DNA of 7,218 nucleotides, from NCBI GenBank assembly GCA_937934385.1, contig CALGZV010000196.1:1-7218 (forward strand), written 5' to 3'. Made by a program: the position numbers and the translations under genes. This DNA comes from an uncultured Clostridia bacterium. GTDB lineage: Bacteria; Bacillota; Clostridia; Oscillospirales; CAG-272. Below the pieces are notes generated by a model that saw nothing but the letters and a program-made list of their open reading frames with translations, did no database searches and had not been told where the DNA came from. This document shows, one piece after another, positions 1 through 5,842 of this stretch (positions are counted from its first letter, which is position 1; every line of letters begins with the position of its first letter).

Positions 1-253
1 GAGAATAAACGCTACTCCGTTACGGCAAAATACGGGAACAAAAACCGTCGCGTATTCTGCAAAGCCACCCCTACGGCATGCTGGTTACAGCCGAATTATA
101 AGCAGACTTTGTTTAACGCGGCGGTATTTCATTCCCATATTTCAGTCAAAACAGGCGTAATACCGTTCATTATAAGCTTTATACAATCATTTTTGCCGCT
201 TTTCCGAGCTTTTTTGTATATCAAAATTGCTTGGAAAAGGCAAAAGCGAAATT
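1..253 (-). other. Probable structured leader or unidentified RNA of a leftward transcript
   Basis: No gene is recognisable here. A strong leftward promoter (260-288) would start a transcript near 253 running off the left edge. Visible inverted repeats are: a long imperfect hairpin with arms about 190-209 and 229-248; a 7-bp stem 122-128/159-165; and a 10-bp stem with one G-U pair, 25-34/51-60. Shorter alternative pairings exist, for example 60-64/107-111 and 56-60/102-106. A GGAG close to the left edge could be a ribosome binding site for a gene starting just outside. I could not match the region to a T-box, cobalamin, SAM, TPP or FMN riboswitch, or to 6S, tmRNA, SRP or RNase P RNA. The structures are seen; the function is inferred. 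Confidence 0.35.
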
Positions 254-259
254 ATATTT

Positions 260-288
260 AATATATCACATGTTACCTTTTTTGTCAA
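260..288 (-). promoter_or_regulatory. Strong sigma-A-type promoter firing leftward
   Basis: On the minus strand there is a perfect -35 TTGACA (283-288), a 17-nt spacer and a -10 TATATT (260-265). It is divergent from the rpsT promoter and implies a leftward transcript starting near 253. The gene it serves is not visible in the window. Confidence 0.7.
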
Positions 289-389
289 CAAAATGCGGAC
301 TTTTTAATTGTAAACTTTAAAATATTTTTTTTTACATTCTGTTAATAAAATACATTTTTTGTATTCTGAAATAAATTTTGCAAAAACCC

Positions 390-418
390 TTGCAAAAACA
401 AAAGATTTGTGATAAAAT
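390..418 (+). promoter_or_regulatory. rpsT promoter
   Basis: TTGCAA (-35, 390-395), a 17-nt spacer and TAAAAT (-10, 413-418), with a start expected near 425. The -35 lies in the second of two direct copies of TTGCAAAAAC (378-387 and 390-399, 12-nt period). That pair could be chance in AT-rich DNA or a site for a regulator. Confidence 0.72.
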
Positions 419-424
419 ACATAA

Positions 425-565
425 ATGATATTGTGCGGTTTCGAGTGCGCAGTTCTCACACGTCCGCGAGAGTTGCCGTCGGAGATCCGCAGATAAATCA
501 GATTGCACAAGCAAATATTTTAATCAGATGATTCTGATATAAATTACTTTAAGGAGGTGAAAAAC
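425..565 (+). promoter_or_regulatory. rpsT 5' leader with possible alternative pairings
   Basis: About 140 nt separate the predicted start from the rpsT start codon, long for a monocistronic ribosomal gene. TTGTGC (431-436) can pair with GCACAA (505-510), while the overlapping TGCGG (434-438) can pair with CCGCA (487-491); the two pairings exclude each other. Further stems are 452-457/468-473, and ATCAGA/TCTGAT (523-528/533-538) with a 4-nt loop ending 12 nt before the Shine-Dalgarno site. S20 synthesis is autoregulated in enterobacteria; control through this leader is inference. Confidence 0.4.
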
Positions 566-568
566 GTG
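551..568 (+). promoter_or_regulatory. Ribosome binding site and GTG start of rpsT
   Basis: AAGGAGGTG (551-559) is nearly the full anti-16S complement. It lies 8 nt from GTG at 566. An in-frame GTG at 557 falls inside the Shine-Dalgarno itself, so 566 is the start, giving the usual S20 N-terminus MPNIKSAKKR. Confidence 0.9.
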
Positions 569-832
569 CCGAACATTAAATCCGCAAAAAAGCGCGTTAT
601 CGTAACAAAGTCCAAGACACTTCAGAACAAGATGTTCAAGTCTCTTGCAAAGAGCACAATTAAGAAATACGAGGCAGCTCTCGCCGCCGGAGATAAGGAC
701 GCTGCCGCTGAAACATATAAAGCAGCAGTTAAGATTATCGACAAGGCTGTTGCAAACGGAATTATTCACAAGAATAAGGCTGCAAGAAAGAAGAGCCAGT
801 TCACACTCGCGCTCAATGCCCTTAACGCATAA
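566..832 (+). CDS. rpsT: 30S ribosomal protein S20
   Basis: Encodes an 88-residue small, very basic primary-binding protein of the 30S subunit, which contacts 16S rRNA and aids early assembly. The family signature is visible: N-terminal MPNIKSAKKR, a lysine-rich helix with KSTIKKYEAAL, and the C-terminal segment with NGIIHKNKAARKKSQ that is typical of S20. Length matches the usual 85-90 residues. The start is GTG at 566 with an excellent Shine-Dalgarno 8 nt upstream. The gene has its own promoter and terminator, so it is monocistronic here. In many Clostridia rpsT lies near gpr, spoIIP, lepA and hemW; lepA and hemW are in this window but inverted and about 5 kb away, suggesting a local rearrangement. 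Identification is secure. Confidence 0.97.
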   Translation: MPNIKSAKKRVIVTKSKTLQNKMFKSLAKSTIKKYEAALAAGDKDAAAETYKAAVKIIDKAVANGIIHKNKAARKKSQFTLALNALNA

Positions 833-857
833 TTTACCGAACTTGATCAAGTAACGA

Positions 858-896
858 AAAAAGCAGTTCCCGTCACTCACCCGGGGACTGCTTTTT
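858..896 (+). terminator. Intrinsic terminator of rpsT
   Basis: Arms 858-872 and 882-896 form a 15-bp stem with one G-U pair and a 9-nt loop. The A-run of the left arm pairs with the U-tract, and the tail continues CCGTTTTAT. It begins 25 nt after the rpsT stop. The last arm and tail share 17 nt with the terminator at 2857-2906. Confidence 0.88.
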
Positions 897-1078
897 CCGT
901 TTTATTATCTTTTGACTTGTGACTATCGTAAGAATCTTTTTATTATTTTTACCGTTTATTCGGTTGCGAGAAGCAGAAAAAATAGGTGCAAGAAAAACGC
1001 CTTTTTAAGATTTTTTAAATAATGGAAAAGAATCTTTTTGTACTTTTTAACGAAGTCTATCTTTTTAATTTAATAATA
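897..1078 (+). other. AT-rich intergenic region without a gene
   Basis: I see no coding potential. A weak terminator-like hairpin is visible (AGGTG 984-988 with CGCCT 998-1002, extended by A-T pairs and followed by T-rich sequence), and AAGAATCTTTTT occurs twice (930-941 and 1028-1039). It spaces the rpsT terminator from the next promoter. Confidence 0.5.
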
Positions 1079-1106
1079 TTGACATTTTATGACTTTATGG
1101 TAAAAT
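1079..1106 (+). promoter_or_regulatory. Promoter of the BspA-type gene
   Basis: TTGACA (1079-1084), a 16-nt spacer and TAAAAT (1101-1106), in AT-rich DNA. Transcription would start near 1112, leaving a leader of about 95 nt before the ATG at 1207. Confidence 0.72.
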
Positions 1107-1137
1107 ATAAATAAAAGAGAAAAGGATCCTGCTATAA

Positions 1138-1176
1138 ATGAATATTCTTTACAACATAATACGGTTTATATTATAA
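1138..1176 (+). CDS. Possible 12-codon leader peptide
   Basis: An ATG at 1138 lies 11 nt after AAAGGA (1121-1126) and opens a short frame MNILYNIIRFIL ending in TAA at 1174-1176. It falls wholly inside the leader of the BspA-type gene and covers most of the hairpin at 1143-1182, so its translation would disrupt that hairpin. The Shine-Dalgarno-like site is reasonable, but a chance 12-codon frame is equally possible. It has no run of a single amino acid of the kind found in amino-acid attenuators. Confidence 0.2.
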   Translation: MNILYNIIRFIL

Positions 1177-1182
1177 AGAATA
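1143..1182 (+). promoter_or_regulatory. Leader hairpin or palindrome upstream of the BspA-type gene
   Basis: TATTCTTTA (1143-1151) and TAAAGAATA (1174-1182) are a perfect 9-bp inverted repeat. The stem can extend with TAAT (1157-1160) and ATTA (1170-1173). It ends 11 nt before the Shine-Dalgarno site of the gene at 1207. It could stabilise the mRNA, control initiation, or be a DNA operator site. Confidence 0.4.
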
Positions 1183-1206
1183 ATAATGAAAAAGGGGCGA
1201 GAAAAG

Positions 1207-2838
1207 ATGAAAAAAATAATCAGTATCATGCTTGTGCTTTCTATGCTGCTCGGGATGTGGATAACGGTAGAGATCACAGCATATGCAGAAACAGACCTTT
1301 CGGAGTTTCAGTATAGAATTTCGTATTATTATAACGAAGCGGAGATTACACGCTATGTGGGAAATTCGCCGGCTGTTGTCGTGCCTGATACAATCGAAGG
1401 ATATCCGGTAACGTCGATAGGTGATTCTGCATTTAGGGATTGCAGCAGTCTTGCAAGTATCGTACTGCCGAAAGGACTTACTTCAATAGGTGTTTCTGCG
1501 TTTGACGCATGCGGTAGTCTCGCAAGCATCGCGCTGCCGAAAGGACTTACTTCAATAGGTATTTCTGCGTTTTACGGATGCAGTAGTCTTGCAAGCATCG
1601 TGCTGCCGGATGGAGTTACGTCAATAGGAGGTTTTGCGTTTTACGGATGCAGTAGTCTTGTAAGCATTACACTGCCTGAAGGACTTACGTCGATAGGTGA
1701 GTATGCGTTTTCAGGTTGCAGGAATCTTGCAAACATCACGTTGCCTGAAGAACTTACGTCGATAGGCAATTCTGCGTTTAGGGATTGCAGGAGTTTTGCA
1801 AGCATTACGCTGCCGGATGGAGTTACGTCGATAGGTAATTTTGCGTTTTGCGAATGCAGGAATCTTGCAAGCATCGCGTTGCCTGAAAAACTTACATGGA
1901 TAGGTTATGGTGCATTTTCTGGTTGCAGCAGTCTTGCAAGCATTGCGCTGCCGGACGGACTTACGTCGATAGATGATTCTACGTTTAGGGATTGCAGTAG
2001 TCTTGCAAGCATCGCGCTGCCGGATGGAGTTACATCGATAGGTGATTCCGCGTTTAGGGATTGCAGCAGTCTTGCAAGTATCGCATTGCCGGACGGAGTT
2101 ACATCGATAGGTGATTCTGCGTTTAGGGATTGCAAGAGCCTTGCAAGCATTACGCTGCCGGAAGGACTTACGTTGATAGATGATTCTGCGTTTAGGAATT
2201 GCAGCAATCTTACGAGCATCGTGCTGCCGGAGGGACTTGCGTCGATAGGTGGTTATGCGTTTAGGAATTGCAGCAGTCTTACGAGCATTGTGATGCCGGA
2301 TAGACTTACGTCGATAGGCGAGTATGCATTTTCCGATTGTAATAATCTTAGAATGGTATATTATGCCGAAAATGAAGAAGAGTGGGATAAAATTAATATC
2401 GGATCAGATAATCTTCCTCTCTTCAACGCGGAGATTATCTTCTCGCATGATCACGGTAGTAAGATAGAATGTTCTGAAATTTCGGCAACATGTGTGGCGG
2501 CAGGACATACAGCAGGTCTAAAATGTGAGGATTGTGGCAAATGGCTGACCGGATCGGTGATACCGGCACTTGGACACGCGGACGCGAATCACGATCGGAT
2601 CTGTGATCGGTGCGGACGGCAAATTTCTTCCGGTGTTGTGATCGATCCGACTCCGGTAAAACGCGGAGACATGAACGGAGACGGTATGATTAACTCTAAG
2701 GATATCACAAGGCTGATGAAGTTTATTGCCGGGGAGTCGGTTACAATCACCGATGGAGATATCAACGGGGACGGTAAGGTCAATGCTAAGGATTTGACTC
2801 GCTTGATGACGATAATCGCGGGAGAGATCAAGCTGTAA
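1207..2838 (+). CDS. Secreted BspA-type leucine-rich-repeat protein with C-terminal dockerin-like module
   Basis: A 543-residue exported protein. Residues 1-27 are a signal peptide (MKK, hydrophobic core, cleavage likely after AYA, before Glu28). Residues about 58-384 hold 14 BspA/TpLRR-type repeats of 23 residues on the pattern LPxGLTSIGxxAFxxCxxLxxI, each with a Cys at the same place. A Cys-containing segment follows (Cys422, 429, 440, 443, 466, 469, with ALGH at 454-457), a spacer type seen in Clostridia surface proteins. Residues about 486-543 form a dockerin-like module with two calcium loops (DMNGDG 488-493, DINGDG 518-523), each followed by a KD(I/L)TRLM helix. BspA-type repeats usually mediate adhesion or protein contacts; docking to a cohesin is inferred. 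I chose ATG 1207 because AGGGG (1193-1197) is 9 nt upstream; the in-frame ATG at 1186 lacks a clear ribosome site and would add 7 residues. Confidence 0.9.
   Translation: MKKIISIMLVLSMLLGMWITVEITAYAETDLSEFQYRISYYYNEAEITRYVGNSPAVVVPDTIEGYPVTSIGDSAFRDCSSLASIVLPKGLTSIGVSAFDACGSLASIALPKGLTSIGISAFYGCSSLASIVLPDGVTSIGGFAFYGCSSLVSITLPEGLTSIGEYAFSGCRNLANITLPEELTSIGNSAFRDCRSFASITLPDGVTSIGNFAFCECRNLASIALPEKLTWIGYGAFSGCSSLASIALPDGLTSIDDSTFRDCSSLASIALPDGVTSIGDSAFRDCSSLASIALPDGVTSIGDSAFRDCKSLASITLPEGLTLIDDSAFRNCSNLTSIVLPEGLASIGGYAFRNCSSLTSIVMPDRLTSIGEYAFSDCNNLRMVYYAENEEEWDKINIGSDNLPLFNAEIIFSHDHGSKIECSEISATCVAAGHTAGLKCEDCGKWLTGSVIPALGHADANHDRICDRCGRQISSGVVIDPTPVKRGDMNGDGMINSKDITRLMKFIAGESVTITDGDINGDGKVNAKDLTRLMTIIAGEIKL
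1378..2358 (+). repeat. Tandem 69-bp repeat array encoding 14 BspA-type LRR units
   Basis: Coding tandem repeat with a 69-bp (23-codon) period. The first unit is divergent (VPDTIEGYPVTSIG) and the last (MPDRLTSIGEYAF...) leads out of the array. Blocks such as TCGATAGGTGATTCTGCGTTT recur at DNA level. Units at 2017-2085 and 2086-2154 encode the same first 17 residues and differ at only a few bases, which suggests recent duplication or gene conversion. Such arrays can change length by slippage or recombination. Confidence 0.92.
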
Positions 2839-2856
2839 AAAGATAGAAATATGACG

Positions 2857-2906
2857 AAAAGCAAGACGTTCCCCCGACTCTATAGGCGGGGAACGTCTTG
2901 CTTTTT
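2857..2906 (+). terminator. Strong intrinsic terminator of the BspA-type gene
   Basis: A perfect 18-bp stem (2857-2874 with 2888-2905), a 13-nt loop, then a U-tract and CCGTTTTAT. It starts 18 nt after the stop codon. Because A-tract and T-tract flank the stem symmetrically, it could also stop transcription arriving from the right. Confidence 0.92.
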
Positions 2907-2927
2907 CCGTTTTATGTGACGTGGTTC

Positions 2928-3039
2928 AGGGCGATAGAATTAAATCTTATTATTATATCAGCTTTTTATTTGTCTGTGATGCGAGGCATGTATAATAAAA
3001 AGCTGATATAATAAAAAGGTGGTTGCACCCGATTGCCCT
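2928..3039. repeat. Large intergenic inverted repeat
   Basis: A perfect 21-bp inverted repeat (2950-2970 and 2994-3014) with a 23-nt spacer. The pairing extends outward past one A-A mismatch through 2945-2948/3016-3019 (one G-U), and further out 2928-2935 pairs with 3032-3039 (one G-U). The stem is AT-rich and lacks the GC-rich base of a normal terminator. It lies between convergent genes. Candidates are a miniature inverted-repeat element, a structured RNA, or a convergent transcription stop; no transposase or target-site duplication was recognised. Confidence 0.55.
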
Positions 3040-3221
3040 ATGAAATTCGATATAGAAATGTATCATAACGAATAAAACAACCTCTTGAGGAGCCTTCCGT
3101 AAGAAAGGCGGCCCAATATCGTATATATAAGTAAAGTCCGCACCGTTTTTGAAGCGCGGGCTTTAGGTTGTGGCACCGTAATTCGATGCTCGTTGCAAAC
3201 CTGCAGACAGATACTTATGTT
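3040..3221. other. Intergenic region with possible leftward terminator (3133-3164)
   Basis: No gene recognised. A 9-bp stem with one G-U pair (3133-3141 and 3156-3164) lies about 60 nt downstream of the leftward hydrolase reading frame. Read leftward it ends in ACTTTACTTATATA, a weak U-tract, so it may be the terminator of the leftward genes. A smaller stem-like stretch, GCCTT/AAGGC, lies near 3092-3110. Confidence 0.35.
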
Positions 3222-3977
3222 TCAATCAATAAATTGCTTGTCAACAGAAAATAGAAATTCAAGAATTATTTGATTAAGCTCCTTTGCCTGTTCACCGACA
3301 AAATGGGGGCGGTGACCGCTGCCCTTCACTTCATAAATTTCTGCGTGAGGTACTTTTTCCTGTAATTCGATACAACTGCCAAAGGGATCATGTTCTCCGT
3401 TTATAAATAGAGCGGGACATTTTATTGCTGCCCATTCCTCGCTTGTAAGATTTGGATGAAATTTCCAGTCAGCTACTGTCATTTTTAGATAGGTCCGCCA
3501 ATCGCCGCGGTGTGCCTCATAGTGCCGTATTCTCATATCTTCAATAAAATTCGTATCATTCTTGGCTATTAGGCTTTCCGGCAAAAAATCATCCGCGCTA
3601 TCAGGTCTGGGATAAGCGCCGCCTCCGATCGTCACTAAGCTTTTCATTTTGTCTGAATATTTAGCCGCCATGTAACATCCGACATATGCACCGCAGCTAT
3701 ATCCGATTAAATGAGCGCGCTTTATTCCCATGGCATCGAGAAAATTTGCCATATCATCTGCTATCTTACGGCTGTTCTAGCATAGGCTTTCGCAGATTGT
3801 CCGTCCGTGTCCGCGAAAATCGGGATAAAAACAATGATAATGTGCCTGAAAAGGAATAATTTGTCCTGAGAACGCAAGCAGACCGCGGCTGAAATGACTG
3901 TGAAGAAACAGCAGGGTTTCTCCCTTTCCAAATTCCTCGTAAAACAGATTTAAATCGTTTAATTCTATATAAGGCAT
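3222..3977 (-). pseudogene. Alpha/beta-fold hydrolase interrupted by one in-frame TAG
   Basis: Leftward 251-codon frame for a cytoplasmic alpha/beta hydrolase; the natural substrate is unknown. ATG at 3977 has GGAGG (3984-3988) 6 nt upstream; a TTG at 3998 is a poorer start. The frame reads MPYIELNDL... with the strand segment LLFLHSH and the PDFRGHGRT motif, then meets TAG at 3777-3779 (codon 67) and continues in the same frame without a shift. After the TAG come NSRKIADDM and all likely catalytic residues: nucleophile elbow GYSCG (Ser94), Asp197 in NGEHDPF and His222 in GSGHRPH. Length and triad are otherwise normal. A stop at codon 67 would leave an inactive 66-residue fragment, and the ATG at 3752 lacks a clear ribosome site. 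A recent nonsense mutation is likeliest; sequencing error or amber readthrough are alternatives. It follows the dockerin/GH99-like gene by 96 nt. Confidence 0.85.
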
Positions 3978-4073
3978 GTTTTTCCTCCGGATGTTCAAAT
4001 AAACACAGAGAGAAGCAGCTTTTTTATAAAGTGTATCTCTTCGCGGCGGTTTTTGTCTGTTAATATTTAGCTG

Positions 4074-5825
4074 TTATTTTAATCCCTTGAATTTATATAT
4101 CTGCTGACACATGAGATCGTAATAGAACGTTCCGTGCTGTCTGGAAGGCTCAAGATCCCTCGATCCTTCTGCGGACGGCTGTTCTCCGTATATCCACTCG
4201 TTCCAGGTCGTAAGAAGAACGATTCCTGCTCCGAGGTCATTTGCGCGCTGAAATTGCTTTTTCAGAGTTTCTCCGTTATTGCGTTCATATGCAGGAACAT
4301 TTCCTCCGGGACGTGTGGCGGCGCTGACTGTTATCGCTTCGACACGCCCGTTTTTTACGCTGAAAGATTGCTCTCCGCGCTCTTCCCAGCTCCAGTAGAA
4401 TTTCGAAAGCTTATCTGAAGATGATTCGAGAAGTACATTTTGCTGATTTACATATCCTGAAAGCCATCTGGTCGTAAAGCGGCTGTCATCCCATGATGCA
4501 GAGTATCTGTCGCTGCTGAGATAAGCTTTGTTGACCGGAGTGGATCCGTAGCACATAAGAAGCGGCTTTCCCTCATAGTAAAAATACATATCTGCGTATT
4601 CGGGATTGTTTACATATCTGTCGTAGACCTGTTCGACTTTTCTCTGATGGTTGCCGTCAAGGACTGAACTATATCCGCTGTGTCCCGGACCTACAAAAAT
4701 GCATATCTTGGGCGCACCGGGAATCTCCGACCAGACTTCGAAAAGCAGATCTGTGGCGTCTTCGATCATAGACATTCCGGCGTCGTAAGAATCTTCCGCG
4801 TGGTAGGTCGTATTGTTTGACCAATCGACGAATACAAAATCAATACCTGCTTCGGCAAACATCTTTCCGTGTCTGTATATCGTTTCACGGTCATCGGAAC
4901 TATATGTACCGTACAGAGGCGTTCCCCATGTACCTGAACCCCAGTTTTGGTTTTTATTATGCCATGTGGTATATGCTATACCGACAAGCCGTTCTTCCGA
5001 CGGAGTCTTTTCGTATTTGCCTACGCCGCTGTAATTGCCGAATGCCTGCACATCGGAAATATCGCATACAGTGTTATCGTACAGTTCGAAGCGTTCATCT
5101 GCCGTTTTTTTGGTTGCGCTGTTTATATGGTTTTTGGAGATCGCTATATAAGAGGTATTGCTTGACGGATCTTCCGAAAACGTATATCCGAACAGACCGG
5201 CTGTGGAATCAAGCCTCAGCATTGCTCTGCCGGATGAGATATACACATGCGGAACAGAATATGTACGGCCGTTTGCCGTAACGGTATCGTCTGAAATATT
5301 GAACACAAGATCTGTGCCGTTATAACTTAATTTTAAGGATCCTGTTTCGGCGGAGAAACTGTGATCCAGACCGAGCGCCTGCGCAAGAGCTGACGAATCT
5401 ACATACAGGTTACCGTCTTTACGTTCCGGCGCGACACGGCCTCCGAATGCTGTTATATCGCTGAATCCGTAGAGTGAGCCTTCCCGGAACGCTATGAATT
5501 TATATGTTTGTTTATAGCTGCCGAGAATTTCATTGACCGTATCTGCATCAAGCTCCGGCAAATCCGGTTTTGTAATATCTCCTGAAATATACTTCATAAG
5601 TCTTGTCAGATCTTTTGCGTTGACTGTGCCGTCTCCGTTTATATCTCCGCCGTAGATCTCAACGTTCTCTCCTGCAACGTATTTCATAAGCCGGGTAAGA
5701 TCTTTGGAATTGACTGCGCCGTCTCCGTTAACGTCCCCGTAAACCGGATCTTCTCCGGCATAGATACATATCGGAATACATACTGCCAAAATGACTGCAA
5801 GTGCAGTCAGAAATTTTTTTACCAT
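4074..5825 (-). CDS. Secreted dockerin-like / CuAO-N-like / GH99-GH71-like putative glycoside hydrolase
   Basis: A 583-residue exported multidomain protein. Residues 1-23 are a signal peptide (MVKK, hydrophobic core, cleavage likely after IYA); no lipobox is seen. Residues about 27-83 are a dockerin-like module with loops DVNGDG (31-36) and DINGDG (61-66), each followed by a KDLTRLMKY helix. Residues about 122-230 resemble the copper-amine-oxidase N-terminal-like domain (PF07833 type), common in Clostridia secreted proteins. Residues about 280-583 resemble GH99/GH71-like TIM-barrel enzymes: VGIAYTTWHN at the first strand, FVFVDWSNN (330-338), and the terminal strand LLTTWNEW (537-544) followed by LEPS (558-561). 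The reaction is probably hydrolysis of an alpha-linked or complex glycan, but substrate and activity cannot be read from sequence. ATG 5825 has GGAG (5837-5840) 11 nt upstream and lies 17 nt after the hemW stop, so it is probably cotranscribed with hemW. Confidence 0.85.
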   Translation of the reverse strand: MVKKFLTALAVILAVCIPICIYAGEDPVYGDVNGDGAVNSKDLTRLMKYVAGENVEIYGGDINGDGTVNAKDLTRLMKYISGDITKPDLPELDADTVNEILGSYKQTYKFIAFREGSLYGFSDITAFGGRVAPERKDGNLYVDSSALAQALGLDHSFSAETGSLKLSYNGTDLVFNISDDTVTANGRTYSVPHVYISSGRAMLRLDSTAGLFGYTFSEDPSSNTSYIAISKNHINSATKKTADERFELYDNTVCDISDVQAFGNYSGVGKYEKTPSEERLVGIAYTTWHNKNQNWGSGTWGTPLYGTYSSDDRETIYRHGKMFAEAGIDFVFVDWSNNTTYHAEDSYDAGMSMIEDATDLLFEVWSEIPGAPKICIFVGPGHSGYSSVLDGNHQRKVEQVYDRYVNNPEYADMYFYYEGKPLLMCYGSTPVNKAYLSSDRYSASWDDSRFTTRWLSGYVNQQNVLLESSSDKLSKFYWSWEERGEQSFSVKNGRVEAITVSAATRPGGNVPAYERNNGETLKKQFQRANDLGAGIVLLTTWNEWIYGEQPSAEGSRDLEPSRQHGTFYYDLMCQQIYKFKGLK

Positions 5826-5842
5826 AAATAAGTGTTCTCCGT

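Noticed and set aside
1..80. T-box-like AGGGGTGG on the minus strand followed by a hairpin
   Set aside because: The conserved AGGGTGG-ACCGCG core is not intact and I see no specifier stem or K-turn in the upstream part.
1..261. Plus-strand frame open for 86 codons from the window edge to TAA at 259-261
   Set aside because: No start is visible, the translation resembles no family I know, and it overlaps a strong opposite promoter and inverted repeats. Left as non-coding, but a partial gene cannot be fully excluded without the left flank.
304..510. Minus-strand 68-codon frame over the rpsT promoter and leader
   Set aside because: It lies across the rpsT promoter and AT-rich leader, lacks a ribosome site and has low-complexity composition; chance frame.
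524..880. 118-codon minus-strand frame opposite rpsT
   Set aside because: Antisense shadow of the rpsT coding sequence that runs into its terminator; no ribosome site or family likeness.
1186..1206. Upstream ATG start for the BspA-type protein
   Set aside because: ATG 1186 has no good Shine-Dalgarno, while AGGGG lies 9 nt before ATG 1207, which also gives a standard signal peptide beginning MKK.
1641..2219. Repetitive minus-strand frames opposite the LRR array
   Set aside because: Their repeats are simply the complement of the 69-bp coding repeat and they have no start signals.
1378..2358. Tandem repeat as a CRISPR array
   Set aside because: The 69-bp units are contiguous, in frame and protein-coding, with no unique spacers.
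3978..4073. Promoter or terminator between the GH99-like gene and the hydrolase
   Set aside because: TTAACA and TACACT-like boxes are 22 nt apart and no GC-rich stem with a U-tract is present, so neither is supported.
4817..5281. 154-codon plus-strand frame inside the GH99-like gene
   Set aside because: Shadow of the well-supported leftward gene; the translation is rich in Arg, Cys and Tyr with no domain or signal.
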